From Anopheles merus (Eukaryota; Arthropoda; Insecta; Diptera; Culicidae): a DNA stretch of 64,000 bases. This document shows positions 49,501 to 61,564 of this stretch, piece after piece. The position numbers and the translations under genes are program-made. Every line of letters begins with the position of its first letter. Within the stretch, counting starts at the first letter, position 1. The notes under the pieces are model-generated. The model saw nothing but the letters and a program-made list of their open reading frames with translations, did no database searches and had not been told where the DNA came from. Where the stretch lies: NCBI RefSeq assembly GCF_017562075.2, contig NC_054084.1, forward strand, positions 7,358,001 to 7,422,000. The letters run 5' to 3'.

Positions 49501-52179
49501 TACACACAGACAGACACATGAAGCCACAAACATCCAAAACCCGCAGACAGTTCGCTTATCAATGAAATCGAGCGCGAACACGAAGCGCGTAGATTCGCAC
49601 AAAAGACTTCAACACCCATCGCCAGGCGACGAACCCGACCGTTTTGCTCGATCGATCCCATCGCCCAAGCCCTCGAGGTGCTGCTTACGAGACCAATTTG
49701 GTCAGCTATCATAACAATAATAATAAATTATTTCAACTCACCTCCTTCCAGCGAGCTGGTGGGAAGGGACCAAAAGACTCACACTGGGGCAGCACTGTTG
49801 CAGCACGAACGAAGCGATCCAAGTGACGTCGTTGGAAGGCGATATTTTACCCCGGCCCGGGCTCTCAGCATGCGATTCACGCGAGAAAACTGGGCCAGGA
49901 TGAGTTTATCGTTGGTACCGGGGTCGAGCATTTTCTCCGGCGGTTGACACAACCAACGGCCCCAATGCTCACGCGATCGATATGTGAGTCGTTTGGCTTT
50001 TTGTTGTGTGTTGACTCCCAGCAACGGATGCGCAACCCGGTACGGCCGTATATTATTTTCTCGAAAACAGATCGTTTGCTTCTGCAAGCTTCATCATGCA
50101 CATCGGGCACCCTTGGCCCCATGCCATCAGCAGTCGCCGTCGAGATGGCTGTTGGTCACATTATCATCATCATGGTCATCACACACGTAAACGATCGTTG
50201 TCGCGGTAGGTCGCGGGATAGGACTATCGCTATCGATCGCTACGATCTACCGGGCAAAGGTGGAAGAGAGCAGTCGAGCGCTAAACGTGCTCCAAAATAT
50301 CGACTACGTGATAAGATCGAGATCACTGCGTACAGCGGAAACTCCAACATTTTTGACCGGTCTTTTTTGTTTTTTAGTACACGCACAGCTCACAGTGTCG
50401 TGCAGAATGTCGATCATCTTTGCCCGGATCCCAACCGCACCGTTACCGACCGAAGGAGAATGGTTTTCGATATCAACCGGTAATTTACCACAATTTATGA
50501 TTATTAAAAATATATTCAATACGCCAGTCATCTTTGACGCGACGATCGTTTGGTCGTTTCACCACGTCTTAAGTTGTCTTGATGCTCTGGTTTTTTTTGT
50601 CCCGTGTTTCATTTACAGGGATGCGCCTGTTTCGCAGCTGTTTTCTCAGAGCTGGTCTGAACGGGTCTCTTGCCCTACCGCAATAAAAACCACAATGCCT
50701 AAAGGGCATAGAGGCGTTTTTTTTGGGAGATTTTGCTTTCTGTCCCCTTACATTCTGCAATGGTCATCGTCGTAAAACCAGCAACACACATCCACAACCG
50801 CTAAAATCAGATGACGTAGCAAATGATCATACTTGGTGCGGGGTTGATTATAATGTTTAATGTGCTTAAATTGGTAAACGATGCCATTTTGCGTCTTGTA
50901 AAATCAATTGTTACTTCATAACCGTACAGACGTAGCCGTGGGCGAAAATGGTTGGCAAATTTTAGCACGAACTGAAGTTGTTTTGGAATGCGATGCTAGG
51001 TGTGAGCCTGTTTACTTTTCGTTTATGGTTTGGTTTGAGATACAATAACTTTTAGAATATAGAAAACATGAATGATTTGAGAATTTCACTTTATTGAATT
51101 CAGATAAGGTTGAACATTGAAAAAACAAACTATTTTTATGCTCTGGAGAAAGCCAATTTTCATATTAACTTGATCTTCGATTGCTCATTAACAAAAGGAA
51201 GCTTCTTGTATTGATGAAACTATCATCCGCCGTCAAATGCATCATATGTTTCTCCAGGAAACCTATCACTACTTGTCCCCATTCCCTTGCCAATCGATCG
51301 ATCCAAATTATCGACCAATATTCTCAAACTGCTCATAAACGGATATCACACGATTTTTCAATTTGCATCTGCATCCTTGTACCCATCACCCGTACCTGGC
51401 CGGAGGCAATCTCAACACTGCACACTGGCTGCCTCATCCTCACCGTACTCACACACACACACATTTAATAATGATGTTTTGTGTATAATTTTCGAATTAA
51501 GCAAGAAATAGCCCCAAACGATGAGAAGCTTCCCAAAAGGTGAGTGAACAGCGTTTCCTCCACTCGAGGCTTGAACGCGACGACTATCGCAGACAATATT
51601 TTTAAGAAAGACAAAAAAAAAACTATAAACCAACCTCAAAACATGATACATGCTCGAGAAAGAGTCTTTTGAAGCTGCCCTGGAAATTGAATCTTTTCAC
51701 GATAAAGTGCTCGGTGCCAAAAAATAACGATCGAGGTAATTCTTCAATGTTCGCAAAAGCCCCCAACGAGTATGCTAAACGAGAGGAATTTTTCATCCCA
51801 TCCTGGAGCTGGAGCTGGCGATGAAAACTTTTATCCGAAAAACAACACACAAAAACGCAAAGCCTAGTATGCGATAGCACACAATTTCCCCGCGTACACT
51901 GAAAGGGCGGTCACTGGCTTAATGGTGCGCCCGGTGTAGCCCTTCCCATTCCCGAAACTGCATCCGAAATAAATTGTGGAACAAATTGTAGCTGCCGGGC
52001 ATTATTTACAGCGATTTTCTTCCCGATTTGTGGCACCAGATGCATCTCTCCCTTCCCAGTGCAGAGGCGCGATGTGGCGTCTTCCGCGGTCCTTGGTCCT
52101 TGGTTCCTTCGCGCCGCAGTGTGTTTGTACAGCGTTGATTGAAATAAAATAAATTTGATAAATTTATTCTGACCGACCG

Positions 52180-55100
52180 TTAAATTGATATGTTATTCCT
52201 GGGCGCGAGACAGTTGCCCGTTGCTGCCCGGTGCGCCGGTGGGCAATTTAAATGATTTCTGAAGTTAATTTTGCAGTAATGCTTCATGTGCGTCTGCAGC
52301 TTTTGACAGGCTTTCGGGCAGTAAATTGATATCGGACCGGGGCCGGGCCTGTGACTGAACTGTGCCACGTTTTTACATAATGGGCATCGTACCGTACCCG
52401 TGTCACCGTGGCCAAGCAAATCACTATCCTTCGCGTGGCAGCGTATCATTCATGACAATATGATGAATTGTGCGTCGGGTGCGTAGTGGCGTTGGGAGAT
52501 GGTTGCCACAAAAGAAGCATTCCTTCTAGTGTCCGAAATCATGAACTGTTTATTCGCTTGACTTGTTTCTTCCCTCTTTTATCTCTTCAATTCCCACCGG
52601 GTACACTTGCACCAAAAATGACATTAAAGATACCACTCCCAACCGCTTATCACACAGCTGCAATCCATCCGTTGTTTCATGGTTTCGTCCATTAAGCTTT
52701 AAATGGCCATCGCCGACTTCGGTCCAACAAACCCCCTTTTCCTCTCTCTCTCTGTCACTGAATAAAGAAGCTCTGGCAGCATCTTTTTGCCTTCTTTAAG
52801 AAAATTAAAATTCAATAAAAATCCCCCATGGGAATGCAAACGCATCGTTTTGCTGGTCGGTTGGCTGGAAAGTGCATGCCACCAACAACAAAAAAACACA
52901 CGACAACAGAAAAAGTGCAACCGTGTTTGCACAAAATTACCCCGGCCACGCTACACTATCTGGAGCGATTTATCAACCTTTATGTACGGAATTAATCAAG
53001 CAAGGGCGATTCCTGGCTGCGCTTCATGCAGCACCAGCACACACACTCGAGACGCACTGTTTAGCCTGTTGTGACCATTTTAAGGCACCACATGGGAGAG
53101 GAAGATAAAAAATGGTCCGCAACCATCCTTTTAAGAAGAGGTTTCTGTTGTAAGTCATTCTCGAAAAAACTACAACCAACCAACAACAAAAACGGAGCCA
53201 TTACTTTTTCCACCGGATGATTTTATGGCAAAGGGCATAAAATTCAAATCGATTGATAAACACTACCACTGACCAAAGCAAAGAGCACCAAAACAACAAC
53301 AAAACACCATCTCATGTGAAAATTATCATGTTTCTCAGGCGCCTGGCCAAAGCGATTGCAGCAGCAGCAGCAGGCTTGCACTTTGCAGATTAATTGAATT
53401 TAATTCCTCACACAGATCTCTCTAATTAATTATGCGACGCTTATCATTTTGGGAACGAACTCCCGCTTCCATCCTCCCTGCGCCACCATTTCCTGTGTCC
53501 TGCAGATGCTTTTGCAGAAATATAAATCTCCTTTTTGGGAATCATCGCTCGCGGTGATTACGTTCTTGGGCCGTTCCCTTTCGCTTTTCGGTTTTCGTCG
53601 TTCTTTTGTGTGTGCTGTAAGGATAGCGCAACGCGTTAATTAATATACTCCTTCGCGCAAATGCGCACCGGAGCTGACGCATTGGCGTCGCGGGCGATGC
53701 CATCTTCCCGTCGGGAGTGTCGCCAATTTGCGCCCGTGCAAGATTAATTACCAAGGGACAGCCCTGTCCTCCTGAGCTCTCGTTCTCTGTGTTTTTTTTT
53801 TGTTTTTTTGTCTTTTGAGACGCTCAAAATGGACGCACGGAGCAGATGGTCCCGGGGTGGAGTTTAATGTGCAGAAATTTAATTAAAAACAAACGCATGG
53901 AAGTTACCCGGTTAAGCGAAATCGCACATTTAATAACAAGCCGCACAAATGGGAGATCGTTAAGGATGGAAACGAGGAAAAATGATCGAATCCTGCGCGA
54001 AAGAGTCATGTTTCCCCCCACCGACAGCACCGAAAAAACTAATATCATTTACAATTAAATGAGCCACGGTACCTCCCAGATCTGTGTAAAGGTGTATGAA
54101 ATTAAGTCTGCTTTTTTTTTTGGTGGTGAAATGGTTCCTCGATCCCTGGTACAGTGGTTGGCAAATGTTTCATAGCGCTGAAGAATGCAGAATATTTTTT
54201 TCTTAATCAGAATATAAAATAATTATTTCTAAATTATTTTCAACAATGCACTTTTTTTTTGGGTGAAAGTTCATGTTTCCAAAAATTTGTTAGAAAATTA
54301 AAATGAAAAATTTAAGAAAAAAATGGTGGAAAATTACACTGCACTTAAGGTTTGTGAAAGGCCATGCCAAGAAACACGTTCTTGATTATAATGATCAAAC
54401 TGCTACAGCATAAAAAGTTATCGATCTTACATGTTTGTCCCCCAAAACAAAAGGTATGTGAAGGGACACTTACATTCGCATGCGCTGGAAAAGTCCAGAG
54501 AAGTGAAAATTGTTCCTTCCCACCAAATGGGAAGTCATTTGTCACGGGCTTGTAAAACGTCAATTCGGTTACGAAAGACCCTCCTGACCACTGGGTGCCT
54601 AGGATAAGTGTAACAATTTATTACCTTCATCTGACTGCCCACCTTCTTATCAGGAAAACGGGCCATGTGGTTGGCGTTTTTTTTTGTGCTCCTGCTCGAA
54701 ATCGATCTAAATTAAAACTTAATTTTCATCACCATTATTATAAAACTATGCATAACTGATCTTTGCTGCTTCTTGTTTTACGTTGTAGTCCCTCGCTTGC
54801 TCGCGTTATCTCCATGACTTGGTGTTTCTTACCATTACGGTTGGCAATCAAATTAACAGCTTCCATCAATCAGCAAACCGACTATAAAGTCACCTTTGCC
54901 TGATTTTTTTGTTGTTGTGATGGTGAACCTTCAGCCGATATAAAATGCAACGCTCTCTCTCTCCCTCTCCCGAACTCCCGAACTCCCGCTCGGTTTCTTA
55001 CTATGATATTATAAAAATCGCCTCATCGCCGTATCGACCAATTTGTCGCTGAGTGTCTCCTGCTGTTTGCCGATACCTGTGCGTTCGGGGGTTTTGCTGT

Positions 55101-57075
55101 GACACGGTTCCCAAAACTTGCTAACAAAACCGTTGTGATAAAGCGCCTGATAAGTTCCCCCCTCACCCCCTCCCCCTTACCATCCCTCAAAAATATCACG
55201 CTGGGCCGACCTGAAAATGCGACCACTTTTTACCGCAACCGACACTTTAGCGAGGACCTCATGGAGCGTTCGTCACACGATTATGCGGGTCTTTGGGGGT
55301 CTGGCGCGATCAAAACATACATCCCTAGCCTAAGCTTTCCTCCTGCGCGTCCCATCGCCGTTGGTTGTGCAGAAAAAATAAACAAAACAGTGCAAAACAA
55401 CACCGAAGGCCGGCCGGCACCATACTTCTGCCTGGTGGACCAGATAGATGATGGTGGTTTGATGCAAAATTAATTGTTACTAATTAGCGGTTCCGCGCAT
55501 CGGGACCGGCATTAATGTTTTGTTTGCCGATACCGGGCTGTCTGCGAAAGTGTCAGTTTGATACCTTTTTTGTTGCGCGCAGTTTTTGCTGTAGCAGGTA
55601 GCGAATATGAGGGTTTTTGGGGACTTTAAACCCACCCAGAAAAAAACTGTCATATCCCGCTGGGCGAAGAAAAGAAGCTCTGTTCCGAGAAGAAAGATTG
55701 ACTACAGTCAATGATTATCACTCTCGTTGTTGGTTGCTGTAAAAATGCGTGTTTATGGAACAAAATTTGGTTTCTCTGTCAAATTGATTATTATGTTAAG
55801 CTTTGAAATTGGAAAGTTTAATACTAAGAAAGTGATCTAATTTTCCTCCAACAAGGAGTGTCTGAAAGCACCGCTTTTATGTCTAATTTCACCAAACTTA
55901 AGCTTCATCAAACTTTACGCAAATTAACCCCCTACGTTTTGTTTTATGTACTTTCAATAATTGGATGAAACTATTTTCCCTTTGCTTTGGAGCGCAAAGG
56001 ATGAATACACTGATTAATGCTTCGATCGGAACGCCCTGATAGCAGCAGCAGCAGCCCCAGCACCCGAAACCAGTAGGTGTCCTTAAATTCGATTACTTTA
56101 TGGACATTTGGTTACAAAATCCAAAAGCTCTGCTACGCAACGTTCACAGATTGTGCGCTACTGATAAGACAGTGAGGCTGAGATTTGGCACACGATTCGC
56201 GCGATAACTGCGAGCGCCAACAACGGTGTTGCTTCCTTCGGTTCGGCTGTTGTTTTTTTTTGTACCGGGTAACGCTATGTTGCCCCAGGATGTGGTCGCA
56301 CTTTCGACTTGATCTGATTAATTGGCACAAATTGTTATTAGTGGAATCTCAATTTGCGGTCGTTCGATTTTTATGTAGATTTAGACCATAATGTTTACTT
56401 TCTTTCGTGTGGAATATGTCGTACCGGAAACATAACAAGGCTGTTATTTTCGAAAATTTATTAATTTATGCAAAATTATGTCAGTCTTGCTTAATATTCG
56501 CAACGATCAATATGTTGGAATATATTATGGGTTTGCTTTTTGCAAAGGATAAATTAGTAAAAAAAATAAATTTAGAAAAAAAAACGCTCCACTTTCTTAA
56601 GCAAAGCTTTACGTAATTTAACTCATTATTCCGACAATGAAATTATTTCTCCTTCTGTATTTTACATCATCATCTACAACTTTCGATTTCAGCAGCTCTC
56701 CTTCGGTAAGCATCTTTTCACACCTTTACGTCACCTACCGGCTGCCTTAATTAGTTCTTAAAGCCCTCGGGTGCAGGGCATCAAAACTGTTCAAACATAT
56801 TAGCATAAATCCCAGCAATCGTTGTTCCATCCAAATCGGCCCCCCTTCTACTAAATAGAGCACCCATACCCCGACTGGACCGTGTTAAAGAAGCTTTGAA
56901 AAAGCTCATAAAGGATACCCTTGCCCTGACCTCCCTGCGATAGGCCGCCACAGTGTCCCGATTCGATTCGCTCCGATGGTGTTTAATGGCTCGGTCCACG
57001 CCAGGTCGGGTCGTCCGCCGCACGCCGACCAATGTAAACACTTTTATTCCAGCTAATTAATCACGATTTTAGCTT
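52180..57075. other. No gene recognised; Cys/His-rich small frame at left edge
   Basis: The minus-strand frame at 52180-52449 (89 codons) reads VRCPLCKNVAQFSH and QTHMKHYC, a Cys/His spacing that superficially resembles a zinc finger, without a canonical C2H2 pattern. Further right are TAATTAAT words at 53423 and 53637, the TATA/CT combination at 54.94 kb and very AT-rich DNA at 54.1-54.4 and 56.4-56.7 kb. Confidence 0.45.
54939..54979 (+). promoter_or_regulatory. TATA-like box followed by CT tract
   Basis: TATAAAA at 54939-54945 is followed by a CT run at 54952-54963 and a tandem CGAACTCCC/GAACTCCC pair. The combination resembles a GAGA-bearing promoter, but I see no initiator at the expected distance and no credible coding frame downstream. 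Confidence 0.12.
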
Positions 57076-57357
57076 TTATTGCTTTGGCGCTACCAGCGGC
57101 AAGTGAATGTGCCGTTCCGAGTGCCCCTCCGCGCTTTGTCCGCTAACGGTAACGTGAAGACGACCGGTGCACGAACGAATGGTCGCGGTGCAAATGAAGA
57201 CGAATGGTCCGTTCCGATACGGCAGATGGGCGATGGGGTAGCAGCCACCATTGGCCATTTGTAGAGGGCGACAGTCCGTTGGCCGGGATGCAAAATCGAA
57301 TTCGATCTGGGGCGAAGTAGAGGGTTCAGATACGTTTGAGAGTTTGAAATGTCCCTG
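57076..57357 (-). CDS. Candidate 3'-terminal coding exon, unknown protein
   Basis: I do not recognise this protein. From a possible splice acceptor (TGCAG|CAG, AG at 57358-57359) the minus strand reads 93 codons to a TAA at 57076-57078. Five cysteines are spread through it, at DCRP, GGCYP, ICTA and RSCTG and near a small Gly-rich turn, and the C-terminus reads HLPLVAPKQ. About 60 percent of third positions are G or C. The TAA is embedded in a poly(A) hexamer (CAATAAAAG), and a second AATAAA lies about 25 bases further on at about 57047, so a very short 3' UTR is possible. The polypyrimidine tract before the acceptor is weak. A frame with a better CTTTCTTTCTAG acceptor lies just upstream at about 57600, but I could not join the two convincingly. 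It may be a real terminal exon or a chance frame. Confidence 0.28.
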   Translation of the reverse strand, partial: QGHFKLSNVSEPSTSPQIEFDFASRPTDCRPLQMANGGCYPIAHLPYRNGPFVFICTATIRSCTGRLHVTVSGQSAEGHSERHIHLPLVAPKQ

Positions 57358-57419
57358 CTGCACGCGAGCTACGTCAAGCCGTGGAGCGCGCGCCAAGTAA
57401 TTTCAAAGGCACATTCTTA

Positions 57420-58137
57420 GGCGAAGAAGAATGGTGCGGGCTGTAGCCGAGTAGCGAAACACACAGTTTGAAAACTTCCATCCCATTCAGCACCCTTGTA
57501 AGGGATGTTATTCGTGGCTGACTCTCGGTTGAACCTCGTGCACCTCGTGCGGTGATTTACTGGACCTGTTCTGCTGGGTCCTGCTCGAATAAGGAAATTA
57601 AGGCTAGAAAGAAAGAAAAAACGCGAGCACCCCGAGCACGGATCCACCGCTGATGCCACGAGCAGCCCGATTCGGACGATCGGACATAAACATTAATTAG
57701 CACTACATCAAATACGTGGCGCACGCGATTAAAGGGCTAAATTTCCAAGAATTGAGCGCGATCCTAATTTTGTGTTTTATTTTTTCAACCATCGAACAGC
57801 TGAATGCGGGCGCGTTTCGTGCATAGCTGCGTGCATAGCGCTGATCTTAGCCAACCGTTTGTATTTTAATTGGCCAGCGGAAAGAATTTCGTTCGAATTC
57901 TTTACTCGCGAATCCATGGTGTGCTTTCGTGCCATGTCTTGGCTTTTTTTTACTAACATTTTCTAAGAAATAGAGTTGAACAAAAATAAGATCTTCTTTA
58001 TTTTACAACATTATTTAAGATCTAACCTGAGCCGTAAATATGAATGTATTACATCCAACATTTAATCCACAAAAATCGATTAATTGCAGGAAATATGTAT
58101 ACACTTTTATCTTCTTCTTCTTTATATTTTACACCAT
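57420..58137. other. Possible upstream exon region, otherwise non-coding
   Basis: On the minus strand a pyrimidine-rich acceptor (TTTCTTTCTTTCTAG) lies at about 57602-57616 and opens an 80-codon frame that ends at 57417. It could belong to the same gene as 57076-57357, but the frames do not join without an unseen intron. The left-hand part of the SINE region, 57.95-58.1 kb, is AT-rich. Confidence 0.35.
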
Positions 58138-58312
58138 ACTTCTTCTTCTTTGGCACACCAATCGTAGTCGGTCTAGGCCTGTCTGCAACACTACTGGACT
58201 TGACTTTCGGTGAATTGTTTATTACCGATACCAGAATATAGTCAGTCCTATGTATGGGGACACAGTCCATTCGAGGCTTGAACCCATGATGGGCATATTG
58301 ACGACATTATCT
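58138..58312 (-). mobile_element. Degraded SINE200-like tRNA-derived retroposon
   Basis: This is a short, non-autonomous retroposon copy that needs LINE machinery supplied elsewhere. Read on the minus strand, the head end is near 58312, an RNA polymerase III B box (GGTTCAAGCCT) lies at about 58274-58285, the unique SINE200 body follows, and the 3' tail is a run of AAG triplets near 58138-58151. Recognition is by memory of the Anopheles gambiae SINE200 consensus, including the words AGTCAGTCCTA, GAGGCTTGAACCCATGA and GTCGGTCTAGGCCTG on the plus strand. Between the B box and the head, roughly 15-20 bases of the consensus appear to be missing, so the A box is lost or unrecognisable, and many CpG-type differences suggest an old, inactive copy. 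A second AAG-type tract lies just beyond the tail at about 58111-58122. I am confident of the class and genus-level affinity, less so of the exact ends. Confidence 0.75.
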
Positions 58313-58394
58313 AATGTAACTAAAAGTTAAATCATGTTATAAATATCATTTCCGAACACCAGAGAGGCTAAGTTTTAACTATTGCTTACCAAGA

Positions 58395-58480
58395 TGAAGT
58401 TCATCAACACTAGAATCGAACACACGACCAGCTTTATACCAGCCCGTTGACTTACCTACCGCTCTATGGCTCACTTCTTG
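58395..58480 (-). mobile_element. tRNA-like segment, probable second SINE head
   Basis: On the minus strand this stretch has both internal RNA polymerase III promoter boxes in the right order. An A-box-like word (ATAGAGCGGTAGG) lies at about 58456-58468 and a B-box-like word (GTGTTCGATTCTA) at about 58411-58423. The spacing between them is longer than in most tRNA genes. I could not fold a good acceptor stem or T stem, and there is no obvious oligo-T terminator immediately downstream, so a functional tRNA gene is unlikely. It sits about 80 bases upstream (in minus-strand sense) of the SINE200-like copy. It could be the head of a different tRNA-derived SINE, or the displaced head of a composite element. 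Confidence 0.45.
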
Positions 58481-61400
58481 CAGTACAACATTAAAATACC
58501 AACATAAACCAATCGGAAGCTGCACTAATCATGATTGAGCATTGAAACAAACATTGGACCAGCCCTTATGCAGCTACTGCGTCACACATTAATCCCATAA
58601 TACAAAGTATTGACGGTGGCTCATCTAATTAGCCTTTCTCCCACACACACGTACGATCGCGTTGGTGATGCTTATTATGAGGAAAATTTAAATCTACCGT
58701 TCAATCGCCTTAAAGTAGATTTACACCATATGCACCTACTCGCTCGTACGTCCCTACAAGTCGTTTCTCGCTTCCCGCTCTCTTTCTTGCCCTTTCACAC
58801 CATCTAACCGCCCATGCAAACAAAACTCATTTAATGTGCTCAAACGTACCATTAACAATTCATTTGATGTTACAATTTAATGGTCCAACATCCAGAAAGC
58901 AGCTTACCACCTAATACAAATCACCTTCCCTACCACCACCACCACCGTGCATACACACATAGTGGCCGCTCGGTGATAATTTGCTCGATTACATCCGTAT
59001 CGCACGTGCCACCGAAACGGGTTTCGCTCACCGAAACAACAGCAAAAAAAACTGGTGCAAAGCAAGCAAAATCCGCGCCGCGCACCTTGTTGGGCCCCCC
59101 CACCGAAGCTGCTTCCCTTATCCTTATCCTTCCCTAAACCTGCAGCACGACGATCGACGGTGTTTGAAGAAAAGGCTCCCCACAGCACCCAGCCCACCCC
59201 ACTCGATCGAGTAGCACGCGCGCTCGTCCTGCACACATCTCGAAATGCTAATGTTGCACGCTTCAGGGACTTCGGCGGGAGGGGTGGGTGAGCGACGCAA
59301 ATGCAGCGCGGACAAGCGACACAAACACAAAACTCCACTGTGCCACAGATGATCGTTCCGTGCGATCGCATTACAGATAAATCCTGCCCAGGATCCGCTC
59401 CCCTTCTCCGTTCCAGGCTGCACCGTTCCAGAGTGCCGTTACGTTGAAAAGTGAAAGGAGAAAAACAGGGCGTTGCACATACGGGGTCGGGCTGGTCTCC
59501 CGGCTTTGACAGAACCGGATCAAATTGGACGTGTGTTGCCGGGCTGCCATGAAGAAGGGGAAGGGTGAGTGCAGCCGGCAGCCGCATCCGTGTTTGCCTC
59601 CGTGCCGTGAGTGTGTTTCTGTGTCTCGCCCGCCCAATTCCATTTCCTCCGCCGGGCCGGGCCACCGGGATTTATTTCCTCGTCGCGGGCCTTTAGCAAC
59701 TCGTTCTGCTTGCGCGGGACTGAAACCGTTCGGCCAACTGTCCTTGGGCGAAGTGCAGGGTCCAGGTTTCAGGGGAGATAACTGGTTCGTCTGTCGTGTT
59801 TGTACCGGTTAGATCTTCAGCTTATCCTGTGCAGGGCTTTGATCGTTCCCGTAAAGTAAAACAACTGCACCAAGACACGGTATAACAAACGATGAAACAA
59901 TGAAATTAGTTCCAATTAGACTTAATTTAAAGGCATAAATTAATCTCATCCAACAAGAGTGTGATTAAAAATTACACGAAATGTACAGTTTTGTCAAAGA
60001 GAATCATTTTTTGGGACTCTGCGGTTAAATTCGAAAGTTGCTTCCACGTGAGCGCACTCATGAGTCCATCGTGCACACGCCACTGCGAGATCGCCCGGAG
60101 CCTTAATGGACATCGGCATGAAGGAACATCGTTGAACCGGTCAGCTGACCGGCGAAGGACAATGTTGATAAAAACCCGCACCGAACCGAAAAAGCATTAA
60201 CAATTCCAAATAAAACCAAAACACGACCACCAATCCCCGGCACAACCTTTCTCTTCCCTCTTGTGAGGCTTTGGTATGGCTTTGAACACACACGCGCGGG
60301 CCAAGAATCCTCGCACTGTGACCCTGGCTCAACACCTGGCTCATCCGTGGGAACGACCGCGAGAAAAATGGTGATTGAAATGTGCTGCATTTAATTAAGC
60401 GAAACGTTAATTCGATTTTTACAAAGCATTTTACGACAAATATGACCAGCCTACCCATTTCCAGGGGTCATCCCTGTTTCGAAATTCCCTCGATAAGACA
60501 TCTGGGCGGTAAAACAACGACCAAAACCTGCACCATTTGTAGCGCTTCTTTGATCATCACTTGCTTTTAGCTCTTTTTAAACACTGTGCTACAGTCACCT
60601 GAGACGAGCGAGTCGGATTGATTCGCTTATTACCGCACCGCACAGGGCCGGCCAGCGCTAATGAAATGTCGCACCCTTTTAATTGTACATTGTTTCGGTT
60701 CGTTTTTTTTGTCTTCCTTTCGAAGGTGCGACCATCTTTTCCGCTTGACCTGCACTTACTTGCTTTTGTATTAAATCTCCCATCAATCCTCCAACAGATG
60801 GAAGCTCTATCAGCGCAGATCGACTCGGTTTCGAGCGGCGAAACTTTAATTTCGTACGCAATCAATCAATGTGCAAAAGTGCAAACGAACGTGCATCTTC
60901 CTTTCCTTGTATGGGCGGCTCCAATAAATATGTGTGTGTGTATGTTTGGGAAACAGTCAACCTATCCCGAAGGCCAACCGGACTTCAATCCCGTTAAACA
61001 AGAGAGGATGGTTAAAAGAACGAACACAAAACAAGCGTGGAATGCATCCTTCCCGAAGTGAAAGGATGCCGTCTCGTCCTTATCTGCTTCGCGAACGATT
61101 TCGCAAGGACCAGTCCCCTCCCCGCGCTCTCAAAGATGCTGATGATGAGCACCAGGTCATCATTACTCGCCAAAGAGCAACGACGACCGGGTGATGGTGA
61201 GCAACGATAAAAAATCATCATCCTTGTACTGCCATTTATCCCTCTTTTTTCTCCCTGCCGGCCGGCTTCAACCACGAACCAATCTCCTCAATCGCTCCAC
61301 CGACGCTTCCGCTGCAAACGATGATTTATAAATCAATTTGTCATCTTTGTTTACCATTATTTTTAACAACGTTAAATTTTGTTATATTTTATACACACCT

Positions 61401-61540
61401 CCCTGTCCCGGGTCACTACAACCACCCTTTGGCTTGGGTTTTGGCTTGGGGTCGGACGGTTGATGCGGAAAATTGCACTTGCATTAAGGTCATAATTATT
61501 ATTAATGAACGATCGATTGATGTCAATCTCATTCGGTTCG
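58481..61540. other. GC-rich and AT-rich blocks, no gene recognised
   Basis: The minus strand is open for 253 codons at 58904-59665 (ATG at 59587), but the translation is low in protein character and contains runs from CCACCACC and CACACA tracts. Otherwise there are only short frames. A mir-92-like seed at 61471-61480 was examined and rejected. Confidence 0.5.
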
Positions 61541-61564
61541 CGTTCGTTCGCTCGCTCGCTCGCT
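61541..61564 (+). repeat. CGTT/CGCT tetranucleotide repeat
   Basis: Two CGTT units followed by four CGCT units, continuing imperfectly into CGCTCTTCG. The CpG-rich tetramer is unusual among the otherwise dinucleotide repeats here. Confidence 0.9.

Larger units (their letters stand above)
42745..52179. other. Long stretch without a recognisable gene
   Basis: Dominated by AT-rich valleys alternating with GC-richer blocks, and carrying most of the GA/CT and CA/GT microsatellites. A GC-rich block at 49.6-50.5 kb is open in several frames (up to 179 codons) with no recognisable product. A composition flip near 51.1 kb is among the clearest in the window. Confidence 0.5.

Noticed and set aside
51555..51590. 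ACTCGAGGCTTGAACGCGACGAC, similar to part of the SINE200 B-box region
   Set aside because: The match covers about ten bases and the rest of the element is absent on both sides.
58904..59665. Minus-strand open frame of 253 codons
   Set aside because: It begins with GTG; the first ATG is at 59587. The translation contains runs created by CCACC and CACACA repeats and by GC-rich DNA, and has no domain. The plus strand is also open over parts of it.
61471..61480. mir-92-like seed AATTGCACTT
   Set aside because: Downstream bases do not match the mature miRNA and no hairpin was evident.
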